Source: Providencia burhodogranariea DSM 19968 (lineage in GTDB: Bacteria > Pseudomonadota > Gammaproteobacteria > Enterobacterales > Enterobacteriaceae). Taken from it: 35,065 nucleotides of DNA. Below the pieces are notes generated by a model. The model did no database searches and had not been told where the DNA came from. It saw only the letters and a list, made by a program, of their open reading frames with translations. Position 1 is the stretch's first letter, and the number at the start of each line of letters is the position of its first letter. A program made the position numbers and the translations under genes. Positions 1 through 9,838 of the stretch are shown piece after piece. The DNA lies in NCBI RefSeq assembly GCF_000314855.2, contig NZ_KB233225.1, positions 321,453 through 356,517 on the forward strand, given 5' to 3'.

Positions 1-79
1 GCTAGTCACATACTTATGTATGTTCCTAGCGTCTCATTCTCTTGTCGCCTAGCTGCACCTCGAATTATTTAGGGTATTA
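1..79. repeat. ERIC repeat, truncated by the window edge
   Basis: The sequence follows the second half of the roughly 127 bp enterobacterial repetitive intergenic consensus (ERIC) element. It has the central hairpin (GCTAG at 1-5 pairing with CTAGC at 26-30, and ACATAC at 8-13 pairing with GTATGT at 18-23). It then degenerates through the conserved flank and ends with CTCGAATTATTTAGGGTAT at about 60-77. The other half should lie left of the window. Recognition is from memory of the ERIC consensus, not from a search. Confidence 0.75.
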
Positions 80-107
80 CCATCCTCTCAATTCAAATCT
101 ATAGATA

Positions 108-150
108 AAACCATGCTAAAAGTGCCAAAATGGCACTTTTAGCATGGTTT
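108..150 (-). terminator. Perfect 19-bp hairpin, distal terminator after fadE
   Basis: A 19 bp arm (108-126) is repeated as its exact reverse complement (132-150) around the 5 nt loop AAAAT. The inner part reads AAAAGTGCC/GGCACTTTT, so either strand could give a stem followed by a U-rich stretch. It lies 87 nt beyond the fadE stop and could also terminate a gene entering from the left. Confidence 0.6.
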
Positions 151-181
151 AAATCATCGTTTTTAGCGTTACTGATAATTT

Positions 182-208
182 AAAAGGGAAACAGATTGTT
201 TCCCTTTT
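182..208 (-). terminator. Proximal rho-independent terminator of fadE
   Basis: AAAAGGGAAAC (182-192) and GTTTCCCTTTT (198-208) form a perfect 11 bp stem with a 5 nt loop. It lies 29 nt beyond the fadE stop codon and is flanked by A and T runs on both sides, so it can act in both directions. Confidence 0.75.
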
Positions 209-236
209 AGTTGGTATGCATTAATTAATATCTGAA

Positions 237-2714
237 CTAAGCGGCTTGCTTTTTCTTAGACTGCTTTTCATCTTTACGACCTTCAACATTTTCATCATGA
301 GGCTTTTTTTCGCTCAGCACTCCTAACGCGTCAAAATCAAATTCATCGACATTAATGGTGCGTAAGCGACTGGCTTCGGCTTTACGCAAAATATCCGCTT
401 CTTCTTGGGTAATAATATTTTCAGGTAACATCTGATCTGCCAGCTTATCTAAACGAGTGAAGCTAAACTTACGCTCTTTTAACAGACAAATGCGCTCAAA
501 AATAGGCTCAGCGGCAATAATGTCATACAGAGCTTGATTCACTAGCCCGTGTGGGTTGTTTTCTGTTGGAGTCAAATACTGACCACGACCGATTCTATCG
601 CGCGTTTCAGAAGGCTCCATAATTAGCATTGCTAGTTTGTGGTCAAGACGGTCTGATGGGGCAGACATTGCACGGCCTGTAGGGAATAAGGTTATGCGCA
701 TCAAACTTGAGACCATGCGGTTAGGGAAGTTTTTCAGTAAGTCATCAATCGCTTTTTCGGATTGATATAAGCAATCTTCAACAGCCCATTTAACTAAAGG
801 TAAATCCGCTTTTTGGCGACCTTCATCTTCATAGCGTTTGAGTGTCGCTGTTGCTAAAAATAGATGACTAAGAATATCACCTAAACGTGCGGAGATACGT
901 TCACGGCGCTTCAAGCTTCCACCAAGCACACCCATTGCAACATCTGATAGCAAAGCAAGGTTTGCACTTTGACGGTTTAACATTTGATAATAACGACGAG
1001 TTTCATCTTTTGTGGGAGCATTGCTGCCGCGGCCGTTAGTTAAGCCTAGCCAGAAACTCCGGAATTGGTTGCTGATAACATGACCAATGTGACCAAACAT
1101 GGCTTTATCAAATTTATGCAAATTATTATCTTGTGCCGCCGCCATTTCATCGAGGACATATGGGTGGCAGCGAATTGCACCTTGCCCAAAGATTATCATA
1201 CTACGAGTTAAAATATTTGCCCCTTCAACTGTAATGGCAATTGGCGCACCTTGATAAGTTCTTGCAACAAAGTTAGATGGCCCAAGACAAATCCCTTTAC
1301 CACCAGTGATATCCATGGCATCAATTACAGAGCGTTGGCCCCGATGCGTACAGTGATATTTTACGATAGCAGATAAAACAGCAGGTTTCTCTCCTAACAT
1401 AATACCAGACGTTACCATGGTTGCCGCAGCATCCATTAGGTAAGTGTTACCTGCAATACGTGCCAGCGGCTCTTCAACCCCTTCCATCTTACCGATAGAT
1501 ATTTTAAATTGGCGACGAATATAGGCATATGCCCCAGTCGCCATTGCAATACTTTTTAGGCTACCTGTTGAGTTCGATGGCAAAGTAATTCCGCGTCCAA
1601 CCGATAAACATTCAACAAGCATACGCCAGCCTTGTCCTGCCATTGTTGGGCCACCGATAATGTAATCGATAGGAACAAAGATATCCTGGCCACGAGTTGG
1701 TCCATTCATAAATGGCGCATTCAATGGGAAGTGGCGTTGGCCAATTTCTACACCTGGGGTATTAGTAGGTATTAAAGCACAGGTGATCCCTAATTGTTTC
1801 TCACCACCCAATAAGCGATCTGGGTCTGATAATTTAAAGGCAAGGCCAAGAACAGTCGCAATAGGCGCTAGTGTGATATAGCGTTTATTCCAGTTCAAGC
1901 GCATGCCTAGCACTTGTTCACCTTGCCAATCCCCCATACAAACAACACCTGTGTCGGGGATCGCTCCTGCGTCAGAACCTGCTTCTGGACTTGTTAGTGC
2001 AAAGCAAGGGATCTCTTCTCCCGTGGCAAGTCCCGGCAAGTAGCGTTGTTTCTGCTCATCAGTACCATAATGTTGTAATAATTCCCCTGGACCAAGGGAG
2101 TTAGGGACACCTACAGTGATAGCTAAGATGCCAGATACACCTGCAAGTTTTTGCAAAATTTGCGATTGAGCATAGGCTGAAAACTCAAGTCCACCGTACT
2201 CTTTTTTAATGATCATGGCGAAAAAGCGGTGATCCCGAAGATACTGCCAAACTTCAGGCGAAAGGTCAGCAAGTTCGTGTGTGACTTCAAAGTCATTAAC
2301 CATGCCACAAACTGTTTCCACTGGGCCGTCTATGAAAGCTTGTTCCTCTGCGGTTAATTGTGGTTTTGGATAATTATGGAGTTTGTTCCAATCGGGCGCA
2401 CCGCGAAAAAGGTCGCCTTCCCACCAAGTTGTTCCAGCATCAATGGCTTCTTTTTCAGTACGTGACATAGGTGGCATGACTTTTTTGAACATTTTCAATG
2501 CACGTACTGAGAATAGTGACTGGCGCACAGGGGTAAAAACAAATGGAAACAGTATTAATGCTACAGGGAGCAACATCCAGTAGCTCCAAAGATTTAATGC
2601 TCCCATGATGGCGGTATAGGCTAATACTATGATAGTACTAAGAATTAATGCCGTTTTGTGATAACAGAGAACACCAATTAAAGCGATAAATAGGATAATA
2701 GTGAGTAGGGTCAT
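237..2714 (-). CDS. fadE: Acyl-CoA dehydrogenase FadE
   Basis: FadE catalyses the first step of fatty-acid beta-oxidation, the FAD-dependent oxidation of acyl-CoA to trans-2-enoyl-CoA. The 825-residue product is close to the 814 residues of E. coli FadE and is recognisable along its whole length. Residues 1-60 hold two hydrophobic segments that should anchor it to the inner membrane. The acyl-CoA dehydrogenase core follows, with the FAD and substrate region around [17 protein letters not shown] (237-253) and the [12 protein letters not shown] motif whose Glu497 is the expected catalytic base. The C-terminal tail is rich in Lys and Glu ([10 protein letters not shown]) and is less conserved. 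The SD-like AGGGGA just upstream supports the ATG at 2714. It is a single-gene unit with a FadR-type operator upstream and two hairpin terminators downstream. Confidence 0.97.
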   Translation of the reverse strand: MTLLTIILFIALIGVLCYHKTALILSTIIVLAYTAIMGALNLWSYWMLLPVALILFPFVFTPVRQSLFSVRALKMFKKVMPPMSRTEKEAIDAGTTWWEGDLFRGAPDWNKLHNYPKPQLTAEEQAFIDGPVETVCGMVNDFEVTHELADLSPEVWQYLRDHRFFAMIIKKEYGGLEFSAYAQSQILQKLAGVSGILAITVGVPNSLGPGELLQHYGTDEQKQRYLPGLATGEEIPCFALTSPEAGSDAGAIPDTGVVCMGDWQGEQVLGMRLNWNKRYITLAPIATVLGLAFKLSDPDRLLGGEKQLGITCALIPTNTPGVEIGQRHFPLNAPFMNGPTRGQDIFVPIDYIIGGPTMAGQGWRMLVECLSVGRGITLPSNSTGSLKSIAMATGAYAYIRRQFKISIGKMEGVEEPLARIAGNTYLMDAAATMVTSGIMLGEKPAVLSAIVKYHCTHRGQRSVIDAMDITGGKGICLGPSNFVARTYQGAPIAITVEGANILTRSMIIFGQGAIRCHPYVLDEMAAAQDNNLHKFDKAMFGHIGHVISNQFRSFWLGLTNGRGSNAPTKDETRRYYQMLNRQSANLALLSDVAMGVLGGSLKRRERISARLGDILSHLFLATATLKRYEDEGRQKADLPLVKWAVEDCLYQSEKAIDDLLKNFPNRMVSSLMRITLFPTGRAMSAPSDRLDHKLAMLIMEPSETRDRIGRGQYLTPTENNPHGLVNQALYDIIAAEPIFERICLLKERKFSFTRLDKLADQMLPENIITQEEADILRKAEASRLRTINVDEFDFDALGVLSEKKPHDENVEGRKDEKQSKKKQAA

Positions 2715-2736
2715 AGGGGAAACTCCTTCTACTTGT

Positions 2737-2753
2737 AAGAGGTCTGACCTGTT
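2737..2753. promoter_or_regulatory. Predicted FadR operator of fadE
   Basis: AAGAGGTCTGACCTGTT resembles the FadR consensus (AACTGGTCNGACCNGTT type), differing mainly at two positions of the left half. It sits 23-39 nt upstream of the fadE start, just downstream of the candidate promoter. That position suits repression that long-chain acyl-CoA relieves. Confidence 0.75.
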
Positions 2754-2764
2754 GTGGCCTTTAA

Positions 2765-2792
2765 TCTATATCGAGTAATAAATAATTATCAA
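2765..2792 (-). promoter_or_regulatory. Candidate sigma-70 promoter of fadE
   Basis: On the minus strand TTGATA (2787-2792) is followed after 16 nt by TATAGA (2765-2770). The predicted start of transcription lies just before the FadR box. The call is by motif only. Confidence 0.45.
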
Positions 2793-3065
2793 GTTGTTTA
2801 CATCTTAATTACAACTTGGCTCACAAAATCGTCAGTTAATCGTTAATAATAGCGCCATTAAAAAGTTTATTAGTTAGAAGCAAAAAGAATGAGGGATGGG
2901 AAATAGCACAAAAATAGTCGATTCGCCTCAAATGCATAAAATCGAGCAAAATCAGCAGTAGAAAGAAAATTTACCTTGTGTAACAATCTGAGGAGTAAAG
3001 ACTAATTACCTATCTTAATGTCGATTATCTCGACACTGAATTCGTTAAATTTAAGGGGAAATCTC

Positions 3066-3644
3066 ATGTATCAAGACCTGATCCGCGGTGAACTGTCGGA
3101 AGCTGCCGATACGTTGGCGCAATTCCTAAGTAATGATGCAAATATTAAAGCAATTGAGCAAGCGGCTGTGTTACTTGCAGACTCCTTTAAAGCAGGGGGC
3201 AAAGTATTATCGTGCGGTAATGGCGGTTCTCACTGTGATGCAATGCATTTTGCTGAAGAGCTAACAGGGCGTTATCGTGAAAATCGTCCAGGCTATCCAG
3301 CCATTGCTATTTCTGATGTTAGCCACTTATCCTGTGTCAGTAATGATTTCGGTTATGATTATGTTTTTTCTCGCTTTATTGAAGCAGTTGGTAGAGATGG
3401 TGATGTTCTTCTCGGCATATCGACCTCAGGTAATTCCGCTAACGTCATTAAAGCGATTAGTGCTGCACGCGAAAAAGGTATGAAGGTCATTACCTTAACG
3501 GGTAAAGATGGTGGGAAAATGGCAGGTAGCGCAGATATCGAAATTCGGGTACCACACTTTGGTTATGCTGACCGTATTCAGGAAATTCACATTAAAGTAA
3601 TTCATATTTTGATCCAGCTAATTGAAAAAGAGATGGTTAAATAA
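3066..3644 (+). CDS. gmhA: Sedoheptulose-7-phosphate isomerase GmhA
   Basis: GmhA (LpcA) converts sedoheptulose 7-phosphate to D-glycero-D-manno-heptose 7-phosphate, the first step of ADP-heptose synthesis for the LPS inner core. The start at 3066 gives 192 residues, exactly the E. coli length, and has AAGGGG about 10 nt upstream. An in-frame ATG at 3018 would add 16 unrelated residues. The SIS-domain signature [17 protein letters not shown] is at 49-65 and contains His61 and Glu65. A second phosphate-binding segment, STSGNSANV, is at 119-127. His180 in [10 protein letters not shown] is the known general-acid/base position. The fadE-gmhA-yafJ order is the enterobacterial one. The gene appears monocistronic. 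Confidence 0.97.
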   Translation: MYQDLIRGELSEAADTLAQFLSNDANIKAIEQAAVLLADSFKAGGKVLSCGNGGSHCDAMHFAEELTGRYRENRPGYPAIAISDVSHLSCVSNDFGYDYVFSRFIEAVGRDGDVLLGISTSGNSANVIKAISAAREKGMKVITLTGKDGGKMAGSADIEIRVPHFGYADRIQEIHIKVIHILIQLIEKEMVK

Positions 3645-3948
3645 GTTTTCTAAGGCTGTTGATTTTTAATGATAAATTATCATTAAAATTAAATAATCTT
3701 ACTTAAGTTATAAGGTCAAAAAAAGTGAGTGGGTTTTCAGCCTGAAGGATAGGTAAGAGCCGCGCAATACAGTGAAAAATCGCTTTTAATCGAACCCAAA
3801 GGGCGCTTTTGTTTGCTGTTTAGGTTTGTAGTTATGTGTTTGATTGCCATGATGCGTAACATGGTGAAATTATTCTTATTTTTAACAAAATTTAACACTA
3901 AGAATAAGCAATAAAAGTCAACAGCTTCAAGCTATAGAGGGTCTTGAA
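3645..3948. other. gmhA-yafJ intergenic region
   Basis: 304 nt without a convincing gene. It contains a perfect AT-rich palindrome at 3664-3688 that may help end gmhA transcription. Further on it has a moderately GC-rich stretch (3755-3810) with no clean stem-loop. The yafJ Shine-Dalgarno GAGGGT lies at about 3936-3941. Confidence 0.5.
3664..3688. repeat. Perfect AT-rich inverted repeat after gmhA
   Basis: TTTTAATGATAA (3664-3675) and TTATCATTAAAA (3677-3688) are exact reverse complements around a single A. The core TGATAA-A-TTATCA resembles a shortened Fur box (6-1-6 instead of 7-1-7). It starts 20 nt after the gmhA stop. Confidence 0.6.
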
Positions 3949-4716
3949 ATGTGCGAATTATTAGGTATGAGTGCCAATGTGCCAACTGATATTAACTTTA
4001 GTCTCAGTGGACTGATATCCCGAGGAGGCCATACAGGGCCACATAAAGATGGTTGGGGGATCACGTTTTACGAAGGGTTAGGGTGTCGTACTTTTAAAGA
4101 TCCTCAACCCAGCTTTTTATCACCAGTGGCTCGCTTTGTGCAGGAATACCCTATCAAATCTGAAACGGTTGTAGCACATATTCGTCAAGCGAACCGAGGT
4201 GATGTGACCTTAGCAAATACACATCCTTTCACGCGAGAACTGTGGGGACGTAACTGGACTTATGCACATAATGGGCAATTAAAAGGTTATCGTTCATTAG
4301 AAACAGGCCATTATCGTCCTATTGGTGAAACCGATAGTGAAAAAGCATTTTGCTGGATTCTAAGCCAATTAGCTGCAAAGTACCCAAAAAGACCTGCTAA
4401 TTGGCATGCTGTTTTCCGCTTTATTGCTGTACTTGCAGACCAGTTACGACAAAAAGGAGTGTTTAATATGCTGCTCTCTGACGGTCGCTATCTGATGGCA
4501 TTCTGTTCAACAAATCTGTATTGGATAACGCGTAAGTCTCCATTTGGTAAAGCTAAATTGCTTGATCAGGATGTAGAAATCGATTTCCAAAGTTGTACAA
4601 CACCGACGGATATTGTTTCTGTGATAGCAACCTTACCATTAACAGGCAATGAAAGTTGGCAGAAGATTGAACCGGGGAGTTTTGTACTATTTCACCTCGG
4701 CGAGCGCATATTGTGA
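3949..4716 (+). CDS. yafJ: Class II glutamine amidotransferase YafJ
   Basis: This 255-residue protein is a stand-alone class II (Ntn-type) glutamine amidotransferase of the YafJ/DUF4873-like group found next to gmhA in enterobacteria. It begins MCELLGM, so Cys2 becomes the N-terminal nucleophile after Met removal. Other family features are the RGGHTGPHKDGWG segment (25-37), HIRQANRG (77-84, with the conserved Arg), NTHPF (88-92) and YAHNGQL (104-110). It hydrolyses an amide, presumably glutamine, but no synthase domain is attached and the acceptor is not known to me. The 3' end overlaps the convergent dpaA gene by 30 bp. Confidence 0.93.
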   Translation: MCELLGMSANVPTDINFSLSGLISRGGHTGPHKDGWGITFYEGLGCRTFKDPQPSFLSPVARFVQEYPIKSETVVAHIRQANRGDVTLANTHPFTRELWGRNWTYAHNGQLKGYRSLETGHYRPIGETDSEKAFCWILSQLAAKYPKRPANWHAVFRFIAVLADQLRQKGVFNMLLSDGRYLMAFCSTNLYWITRKSPFGKAKLLDQDVEIDFQSCTTPTDIVSVIATLPLTGNESWQKIEPGSFVLFHLGERIL

Positions 4717-5424
4717 CCTTAGTTTTAATAATTTAGTTGGCGTATCTGGCGAGCCATTAACAGCATATTTTCCTGATATAACAGAAATTTGTGCTGGCTT
4801 GCCAAAGTCAGTGAAGTAATCGTAAGCAGGTTTTAATTGCTGCCAGAATGCGTAGTGACTTGAATTTTTATGAAGTAGCATATTTTCTTTGGTCATTCGA
4901 AATGGGTAAATACTCACATCAACAGCGACTTGCCCATTTTTAAAAGCCCCTTCAACCGTTTGATAAATTTCACTCATATATTTATCGGTCATTGCGTAGC
5001 AGCCAACAGAAACACAATCACCATGTATCATTAGGTAGTTACCATCATAACCTTGTGAACGGTCATATTCATTAGGAAACCCTAAGTTAATAGATCGGTA
5101 ATACCGACTATTTGGATTAAGCTGGGATGTTGTTATCTGATAAAACCCTTCGGGACTTTTTAAGTCACCTTCCAATTTTTTAGGGCCAAGTCCTCCAGAA
5201 AACTTACAAATAGGATAAGTTTTAGTTAATTGATATTTCCCATTTGCTGCTTTTTGGTAAAGTTCAAGCACACCTTCCTGCTTAAATATCTGAATAAAAA
5301 TGGGTGTATCTTGCGAATTAACACTCTTAGTATTAAGTAAAAGTGAATGGTTATTCGCTTCAGCAATTACAGGCTGTAAAAAAAACACAACGAAATTAAA
5401 GCTAATCAGAATATTTTTTTTCAT
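4687..5424 (-). CDS. dpaA: L,D-transpeptidase-fold amidase DpaA/YafK
   Basis: Periplasmic YkuD-fold protein of 245 residues. Residues 1-23 form a typical signal peptide (basic MKKN, hydrophobic core, cleavage near AEA). The catalytic signature is MIHGDCVSVGCYAMTD at about 127-142, with the His and the Cys of the SxGCxAM motif. The E. coli orthologue YafK (DpaA, also called LdtF) does not make crosslinks. It cleaves the bond between Braun lipoprotein and the diaminopimelate of peptidoglycan, and that role is inferred here by homology. The gene is transcribed against yafJ and overlaps its last 30 bp. Whether E. coli's immediate yafJ-yafK arrangement is preserved here is clear: both genes adjoin. 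Confidence 0.9.
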   Translation of the reverse strand: MKKNILISFNFVVFFLQPVIAEANNHSLLLNTKSVNSQDTPIFIQIFKQEGVLELYQKAANGKYQLTKTYPICKFSGGLGPKKLEGDLKSPEGFYQITTSQLNPNSRYYRSINLGFPNEYDRSQGYDGNYLMIHGDCVSVGCYAMTDKYMSEIYQTVEGAFKNGQVAVDVSIYPFRMTKENMLLHKNSSHYAFWQQLKPAYDYFTDFGKPAQISVISGKYAVNGSPDTPTKLLKLRSQYALAEVK

Positions 5425-5838
5425 GCTTAAACCAAATTAAATAATAAGGGTTGTTTAAAAAAAACGCATTGTAGCGATATTTTAAATGAGCTAAGAGATA
5501 TTTGATATAGCATATTAATAGTTTAGCTACGATTGTTTTTTGTTCGAAAAACATTCAGCGCTCGATAAAGATGAGTTAATCCTTCGTTTATTACGAGTTA
5601 TTTAAATAAAAGTTGAAAATTTATTGTTATTGCTTGAACTAAGTCACTTGAATATCCGGACATAGCTCGGGGGAACTGATAAAATTACAAGCGGCAGAAT
5701 AAGAGAATCGCGTCACAATATCGAGAGAATTATTAGCTTGAGTTATGGGAGTAACTTGAGTGGTTTTATTTACTAAGTCGCTATGGTTCTTTATAGGATC
5801 ATTAGTTTAGGGTTAACTGAGAAACTTGTGCAGATCTT
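5425..5838. other. Divergent dpaA-nqrA intergenic region
   Basis: 414 nt, AT-rich, without a recognisable gene or RNA. It must hold the dpaA promoter on the left and the nqr operon promoter on the right. The best candidate for the latter is at 5769-5797. Confidence 0.6.
5769..5797 (+). promoter_or_regulatory. Candidate nqr operon promoter
   Basis: TTTACT (5769-5774) and TATAGG (5792-5797) are separated by 17 nt, about 40 nt upstream of the nqrA start. The match to the sigma-70 consensus is moderate and no operator was identified. Confidence 0.35.
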
Positions 5839-7182
5839 ATGATTAAAATTAAAAAAGGCCTTAACCTTCCCATTGCAGGTGAGCCAGCTCAAGTGATAGA
5901 AGACGGCCCGAAAATTCAACACGTAGCATTGCTAGGTGAAGAATATGTCGGAATGCGTCCTTCTATGCTGGTTAAAGAAGGTGAACACGTAAAAAAAGGG
6001 CAAGTTCTTTTTGAAGATAAAAAGAACCCCGGTGTATTATTCACTAGCCCAGCCTGCGGAAACATTGTCGCTATTAATCGTGGTGAATATCGCGTACTTC
6101 AATCAGTTGTTATCGAAATCGATGGCGACGAACAAGTGACTTTTGCATCGTATAAGAGTGATGAACTTGCTAGTTTAACTCGTGAGCAAGTCGAACAAAA
6201 CTTAGTACAGTCGGGTTTATGGACAGCGTTAAGAACTCGTCCATTTAGCCGTTCCCCAGAGCTTGGCTCTTCGCCAGTTGCTATTTTTGTTACCATGATA
6301 GACACAAACCCACTTGCGGCTGATCCACTTGTCGTCATTCGTACACAACAGCAAGCTTTCGTCGATGGATTGACCATTCTAAATCGATTAACAGAGGGGA
6401 AAGTGCATGTTTGCCATGGTGGAGGTGAATTACCTAAATCCATCGATCATGAACATGTGACTTATACTGAGTTTGCGGGGCCTCATCCTGCTGGTTTAGT
6501 TGGTACGCATATCCATTTCCTTGAACCTGTAAGCATTAATAAAAAGGTATGGCACCTTAATTATCAAGATGTGATTGCGATTGGTAAGCTTTTTACCACG
6601 GGTTATCTCTATACTGACCGCGTAATTTCACTTGCCGGACCTCAGGTTGAAAAACCTCGTTTGCTTAAAACACGTCTTGGTGCTGACATCTATGAATTAA
6701 CGAAAGGGCAGCTTAAAGAAGGTGAAAATCGTATTATTTCAGGCTCCATACTTTGGGGCGTCACTTGTGATGATATTCACCACTACCTAGGCCGTTTCCA
6801 TAATCAGGTATCTGTTTTGCGTGAAGGGCGAGATAAAGAACTCTTTGGCTGGATTATGCCGGGTGTTGATAAATTCACCGTTACACGAACAACAATTGGC
6901 CATTTCCTGAAAAACAAACACTTCAATTTCACAACAACGATGAATGGTGGTGAGCGTTCAATGGTACCAATTGGTAACTATGAACGTGTAATGCCTCTCG
7001 ATATCATGATTACCCACTTATTACGTGACCTCCTCGCTGGAGATACAGACACGTCACAAGAGTTGGGTTGTTTGGAGTTGGATGAGGAAGATCTGGGACT
7101 GTGTACTTATGTATGCCCGGCCAAGTATGAATATGGTCCTGTACTTCGTGATCTACTGACCAAGATTGAGCAAGAAGGGTAA
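5839..7182 (+). CDS. nqrA: Na+-translocating NADH:quinone reductase subunit A
   Basis: NqrA is the cytoplasmic, membrane-associated subunit of the Na+-NQR complex, which oxidises NADH, reduces ubiquinone and pumps sodium outward. The 447-residue length and the start [16 protein letters not shown] are typical. The conserved stretch [20 protein letters not shown] is near residues 369-388. The C-terminus holds [14 protein letters not shown], the usual end of NqrA. No transmembrane segment is visible, as expected. It is the first gene of an eight-gene co-directional cluster and is followed after 4 nt by nqrB. The Shine-Dalgarno sequence is weak. Confidence 0.97.
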   Translation: MIKIKKGLNLPIAGEPAQVIEDGPKIQHVALLGEEYVGMRPSMLVKEGEHVKKGQVLFEDKKNPGVLFTSPACGNIVAINRGEYRVLQSVVIEIDGDEQVTFASYKSDELASLTREQVEQNLVQSGLWTALRTRPFSRSPELGSSPVAIFVTMIDTNPLAADPLVVIRTQQQAFVDGLTILNRLTEGKVHVCHGGGELPKSIDHEHVTYTEFAGPHPAGLVGTHIHFLEPVSINKKVWHLNYQDVIAIGKLFTTGYLYTDRVISLAGPQVEKPRLLKTRLGADIYELTKGQLKEGENRIISGSILWGVTCDDIHHYLGRFHNQVSVLREGRDKELFGWIMPGVDKFTVTRTTIGHFLKNKHFNFTTTMNGGERSMVPIGNYERVMPLDIMITHLLRDLLAGDTDTSQELGCLELDEEDLGLCTYVCPAKYEYGPVLRDLLTKIEQEG

Positions 7183-7186
7183 TTCC

Positions 7187-8425
7187 ATGGGTCTGAAAAA
7201 TTTATTTGAAAAGCATGAGCACCATTTTGAGCCCGGTGGAAAATTAGAGAAACTCTATCCATTATTTGAAGCTGTCACGACGGTCTTCTATACACCGGGA
7301 ACAGTCACTAAAGGCCGTTCTCACGTTCGTGATACCATCGATCTAAAACGTATGATGATCCTTGTTTGGGTTGCTGTATTTCCTGCAATGTTTTGGGGAA
7401 TGTATAACGTTGGTAACCAAGCAATTCCAGCACTTTATCATCTATACAGTGGTGCCGAACTACAACAAGTCCTTGCGGGTGACTGGCATTATCGCTTAGC
7501 ACAGTTTTTGGGGGCTTCACTAACTCCAGATGCGGGTTGGGGCAGCAAGATGCTGTTAGGCGCGGTATATTTCCTGCCTATTTATTTAGTTGTTTTTCTT
7601 GTCGGCGGTTTTTGGGAAGTTCTTTTTGCCATGACCCGTGGTCATGAAATCAATGAAGGTTTCTTTGTTTCTTCGATCCTGTTTGCACTGATTGTGCCGC
7701 CAACTATTCCATTATGGCAGGCTGCATTAGGTATTACATTTGGTGTCGTTGTCGCTAAAGAAATTTTTGGTGGAACGGGTCGTAACTTCTTAAACCCTGC
7801 ACTTGCAGGCCGTGCATTTCTTTTCTTTGCTTACCCAGCTCAAATATCGGGTGACTTAGTGTGGACTGCGGCCGATGGTTTTTCCGGTGCAACTCCTCTG
7901 TCCCAATGGGCAACCGGAGGTGAGCATGCGTTATTGAATACAGTAACAGGTGAACCAATTACTTGGATGCAGGCATTTCTAGGTAACTTGCCGGGTTCTA
8001 TTGGTGAAGTATCAACATTGATGATCTTCATTGGTGGCGCCTTGATCATTTTCTTCCGAATTGCTTCGTGGCGTATTGTTGCAGGCGTCATGGCCGGTAT
8101 GATTGTGATGTCTTACGTATTCAATCTCATCGGTTCAGATACTAATCCATTGTTTGCTATGCCTTGGTGGTGGCACATGGTTCTGGGTGGCTTTGCATTC
8201 GGTATGGTCTTTATGGCGACAGATCCAGTATCAGCTTCTTTCACTGATAAAGGTAAATGGGCTTACGGTATTCTGATAGGTGTGATGTGTGTGCTTATTC
8301 GAGTTGCAAACCCTGCATACCCAGAAGGTATGATGCTCGCAATTCTGTTCGCCAACCTGTTTGCTCCTCTGTTTGACTATCTGGTCGTTCAAGCAAATAT
8401 TAAGCGGAGAAAAGCCCGTGGCTAA
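7187..8425 (+). CDS. nqrB: Na+-NQR subunit B
   Basis: NqrB is the large membrane subunit that carries covalent FMN and riboflavin and forms much of the sodium pathway. The ATG at 7187 gives 412 residues starting [19 protein letters not shown], which matches the known family start. A TTG further upstream (7166), inside nqrA, is rejected. About ten hydrophobic segments are visible. The flavinylation motif SGAT is at 233-236, so Thr236 is the expected FMN attachment site and lies at the same number as in Vibrio Nqr[18 protein letters not shown] (195-211) is a further family signature. It follows nqrA after 4 nt and overlaps nqrC by 8 bp. Confidence 0.97.
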   Translation: MGLKNLFEKHEHHFEPGGKLEKLYPLFEAVTTVFYTPGTVTKGRSHVRDTIDLKRMMILVWVAVFPAMFWGMYNVGNQAIPALYHLYSGAELQQVLAGDWHYRLAQFLGASLTPDAGWGSKMLLGAVYFLPIYLVVFLVGGFWEVLFAMTRGHEINEGFFVSSILFALIVPPTIPLWQAALGITFGVVVAKEIFGGTGRNFLNPALAGRAFLFFAYPAQISGDLVWTAADGFSGATPLSQWATGGEHALLNTVTGEPITWMQAFLGNLPGSIGEVSTLMIFIGGALIIFFRIASWRIVAGVMAGMIVMSYVFNLIGSDTNPLFAMPWWWHMVLGGFAFGMVFMATDPVSASFTDKGKWAYGILIGVMCVLIRVANPAYPEGMMLAILFANLFAPLFDYLVVQANIKRRKARG

Positions 8426-9212
8426 TGAAAAACCAAAAAATAAAGATAGTATCGGAAGAACATTCTTAGTCGTTTTTATTCTATGCCTAGTTTGTTCTAT
8501 CGTCGTAGCTGGTTCTGCTGTGGGATTAAAATCTCGACAGCAAGAACAAATTTTATTAGATACGCAACGTAATATTTTAAGTGTTGCAGGTCTATTTAAT
8601 CCGAATATGACCACTGAGGAAGTTCAACAAGTTTATGATGATCGTATTGAACCAAAATTGCTGAATTTTAAAACTAATGAACTTTCAGATGACATCAGTG
8701 GATTTGATCTCAATAGCGAATTACGTAGCGAGGAAAGTAGTATCGCGCTTTCGCCTGCTGAAGATATTGCTAAAATCCGTCGTCGTGCGAACAGTGCTGA
8801 AATTTATTTAGTGAAAAATGATGAAGGCAAAATCGCTCAAGTCATTTTACCTGTTTATGGTTCAGGGTTGTGGTCGGTAATGTACGCTTTTATTGCCGTT
8901 GATATTGATGGAGTTACCTCCCGTGGTATTACGTACTATGCACACGGTGAAACCCCAGGTCTTGGCGGTGAAGTGGATAACCCACAGTGGAAAGCTCAGT
9001 GGTTAGGTAAAAAACTCTTCAACGAAGAGGGAGTTCCTGCGATTAAAATTGTTCGTAGTGGCTCGACAGACAGTCCTTATGGTATCGATGGTCTTTCAGG
9101 TGCAACACTAACCTCAAACGGCATTCAACATATGTTTGATTTTTGGCTAGGTGATAACGGTTTTGGTCCGTTCCTGAAAAAAGTTCGTGAAGGAGCGCTG
9201 AATAATGGCTGA
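8418..9212 (+). CDS. nqrC: Na+-NQR subunit C
   Basis: NqrC carries a covalently bound FMN in its periplasmic domain, in the electron path between the NqrD/E iron site and NqrB. I chose the GTG at 8418, which has AAGCGGAG about 9 nt upstream and gives 264 residues beginning [16 protein letters not shown]. The ATG at 8361 would run into nqrB by 65 bp. There is one N-terminal membrane span (about 13-36), then a soluble domain. The flavinylation motif is SGAT at 227-230 ([12 protein letters not shown]), so Thr230 is the predicted FMN site. The 3' end overlaps nqrD by 8 bp, which suggests translational coupling. Confidence 0.96.
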   Translation: MANEKPKNKDSIGRTFLVVFILCLVCSIVVAGSAVGLKSRQQEQILLDTQRNILSVAGLFNPNMTTEEVQQVYDDRIEPKLLNFKTNELSDDISGFDLNSELRSEESSIALSPAEDIAKIRRRANSAEIYLVKNDEGKIAQVILPVYGSGLWSVMYAFIAVDIDGVTSRGITYYAHGETPGLGGEVDNPQWKAQWLGKKLFNEEGVPAIKIVRSGSTDSPYGIDGLSGATLTSNGIQHMFDFWLGDNGFGPFLKKVREGALNNG

Positions 9213-9834
9213 TTCAAAAGAAATAAAACGCGTCCTATTGGGACCTATATTTAATAATAACCCTATTGCGCTACAGATTCTTGGTGTGTGTTCTGCATTG
9301 GCAGTGACCACTAAAATGGAAACCGCTTTAGTCATGACACTTGCAGTAACATTGGTTACTGCATTCTCTAACTTTTTTATCTCTCTAATCCGTAACTATA
9401 TTCCAAGTAGCGTGAGGATTATTGTTCAGATGGCAATTATTGCTTCATTGGTTATTGTTGTTGACCAAATTTTGCGAGCATATGCCTATGAGATATCTAA
9501 GCAACTTTCTGTGTTTGTCGGTTTAATCATCACTAACTGTATTGTGATGGGGCGAGCTGAAGCTTACGCAATGAAATCTCCACCAATTGAAAGCTTTATG
9601 GATGGTATTGGTAATGGCCTTGGCTACGGTGTCATCCTTATTCTTGTTGGATTTTTGCGTGAACTATTTGGCTCTGGCACATTATTTGGCATGACAGTGT
9701 TTGAATCGCTACAAAATGGTGGTTGGTACATGCCTAACGGTCTATTCCTTTTAGCACCAAGTGCATTCTTTATTATTGGTATGCTGATTTGGGGCTTACG
9801 AACCATGAGACCTGCTCAGATAGAAAAGGATTAA
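9205..9834 (+). CDS. nqrD: Na+-NQR subunit D
   Basis: Integral membrane subunit of 209 residues and about six transmembrane segments. With NqrE it forms a pseudo-symmetric pair around an intramembrane iron cofactor. The family signature [13 protein letters not shown] is at about 110-122, with the Cys112 position expected to bind iron. AAGGAG lies 9 nt upstream of the ATG, inside the end of nqrC. NqrD and NqrE are homologous to RnfE and RnfA. The NQR assignment rests on the neighbours nqrC and nqrF. Confidence 0.96.
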   Translation: MADSKEIKRVLLGPIFNNNPIALQILGVCSALAVTTKMETALVMTLAVTLVTAFSNFFISLIRNYIPSSVRIIVQMAIIASLVIVVDQILRAYAYEISKQLSVFVGLIITNCIVMGRAEAYAMKSPPIESFMDGIGNGLGYGVILILVGFLRELFGSGTLFGMTVFESLQNGGWYMPNGLFLLAPSAFFIIGMLIWGLRTMRPAQIEKD

Positions 9835-9838
9835 GCTG

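Larger units (their letters stand above)
2715..3065. other. Divergent fadE-gmhA intergenic region
   Basis: 351 nt without a gene. The left part holds the fadE FadR box and promoter. The right part (about 2793-3065) must carry the gmhA promoter and leader. An ATG at 3018 is in frame with gmhA but has no clear Shine-Dalgarno sequence. No RNA gene or repeat was recognised. Confidence 0.6.
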
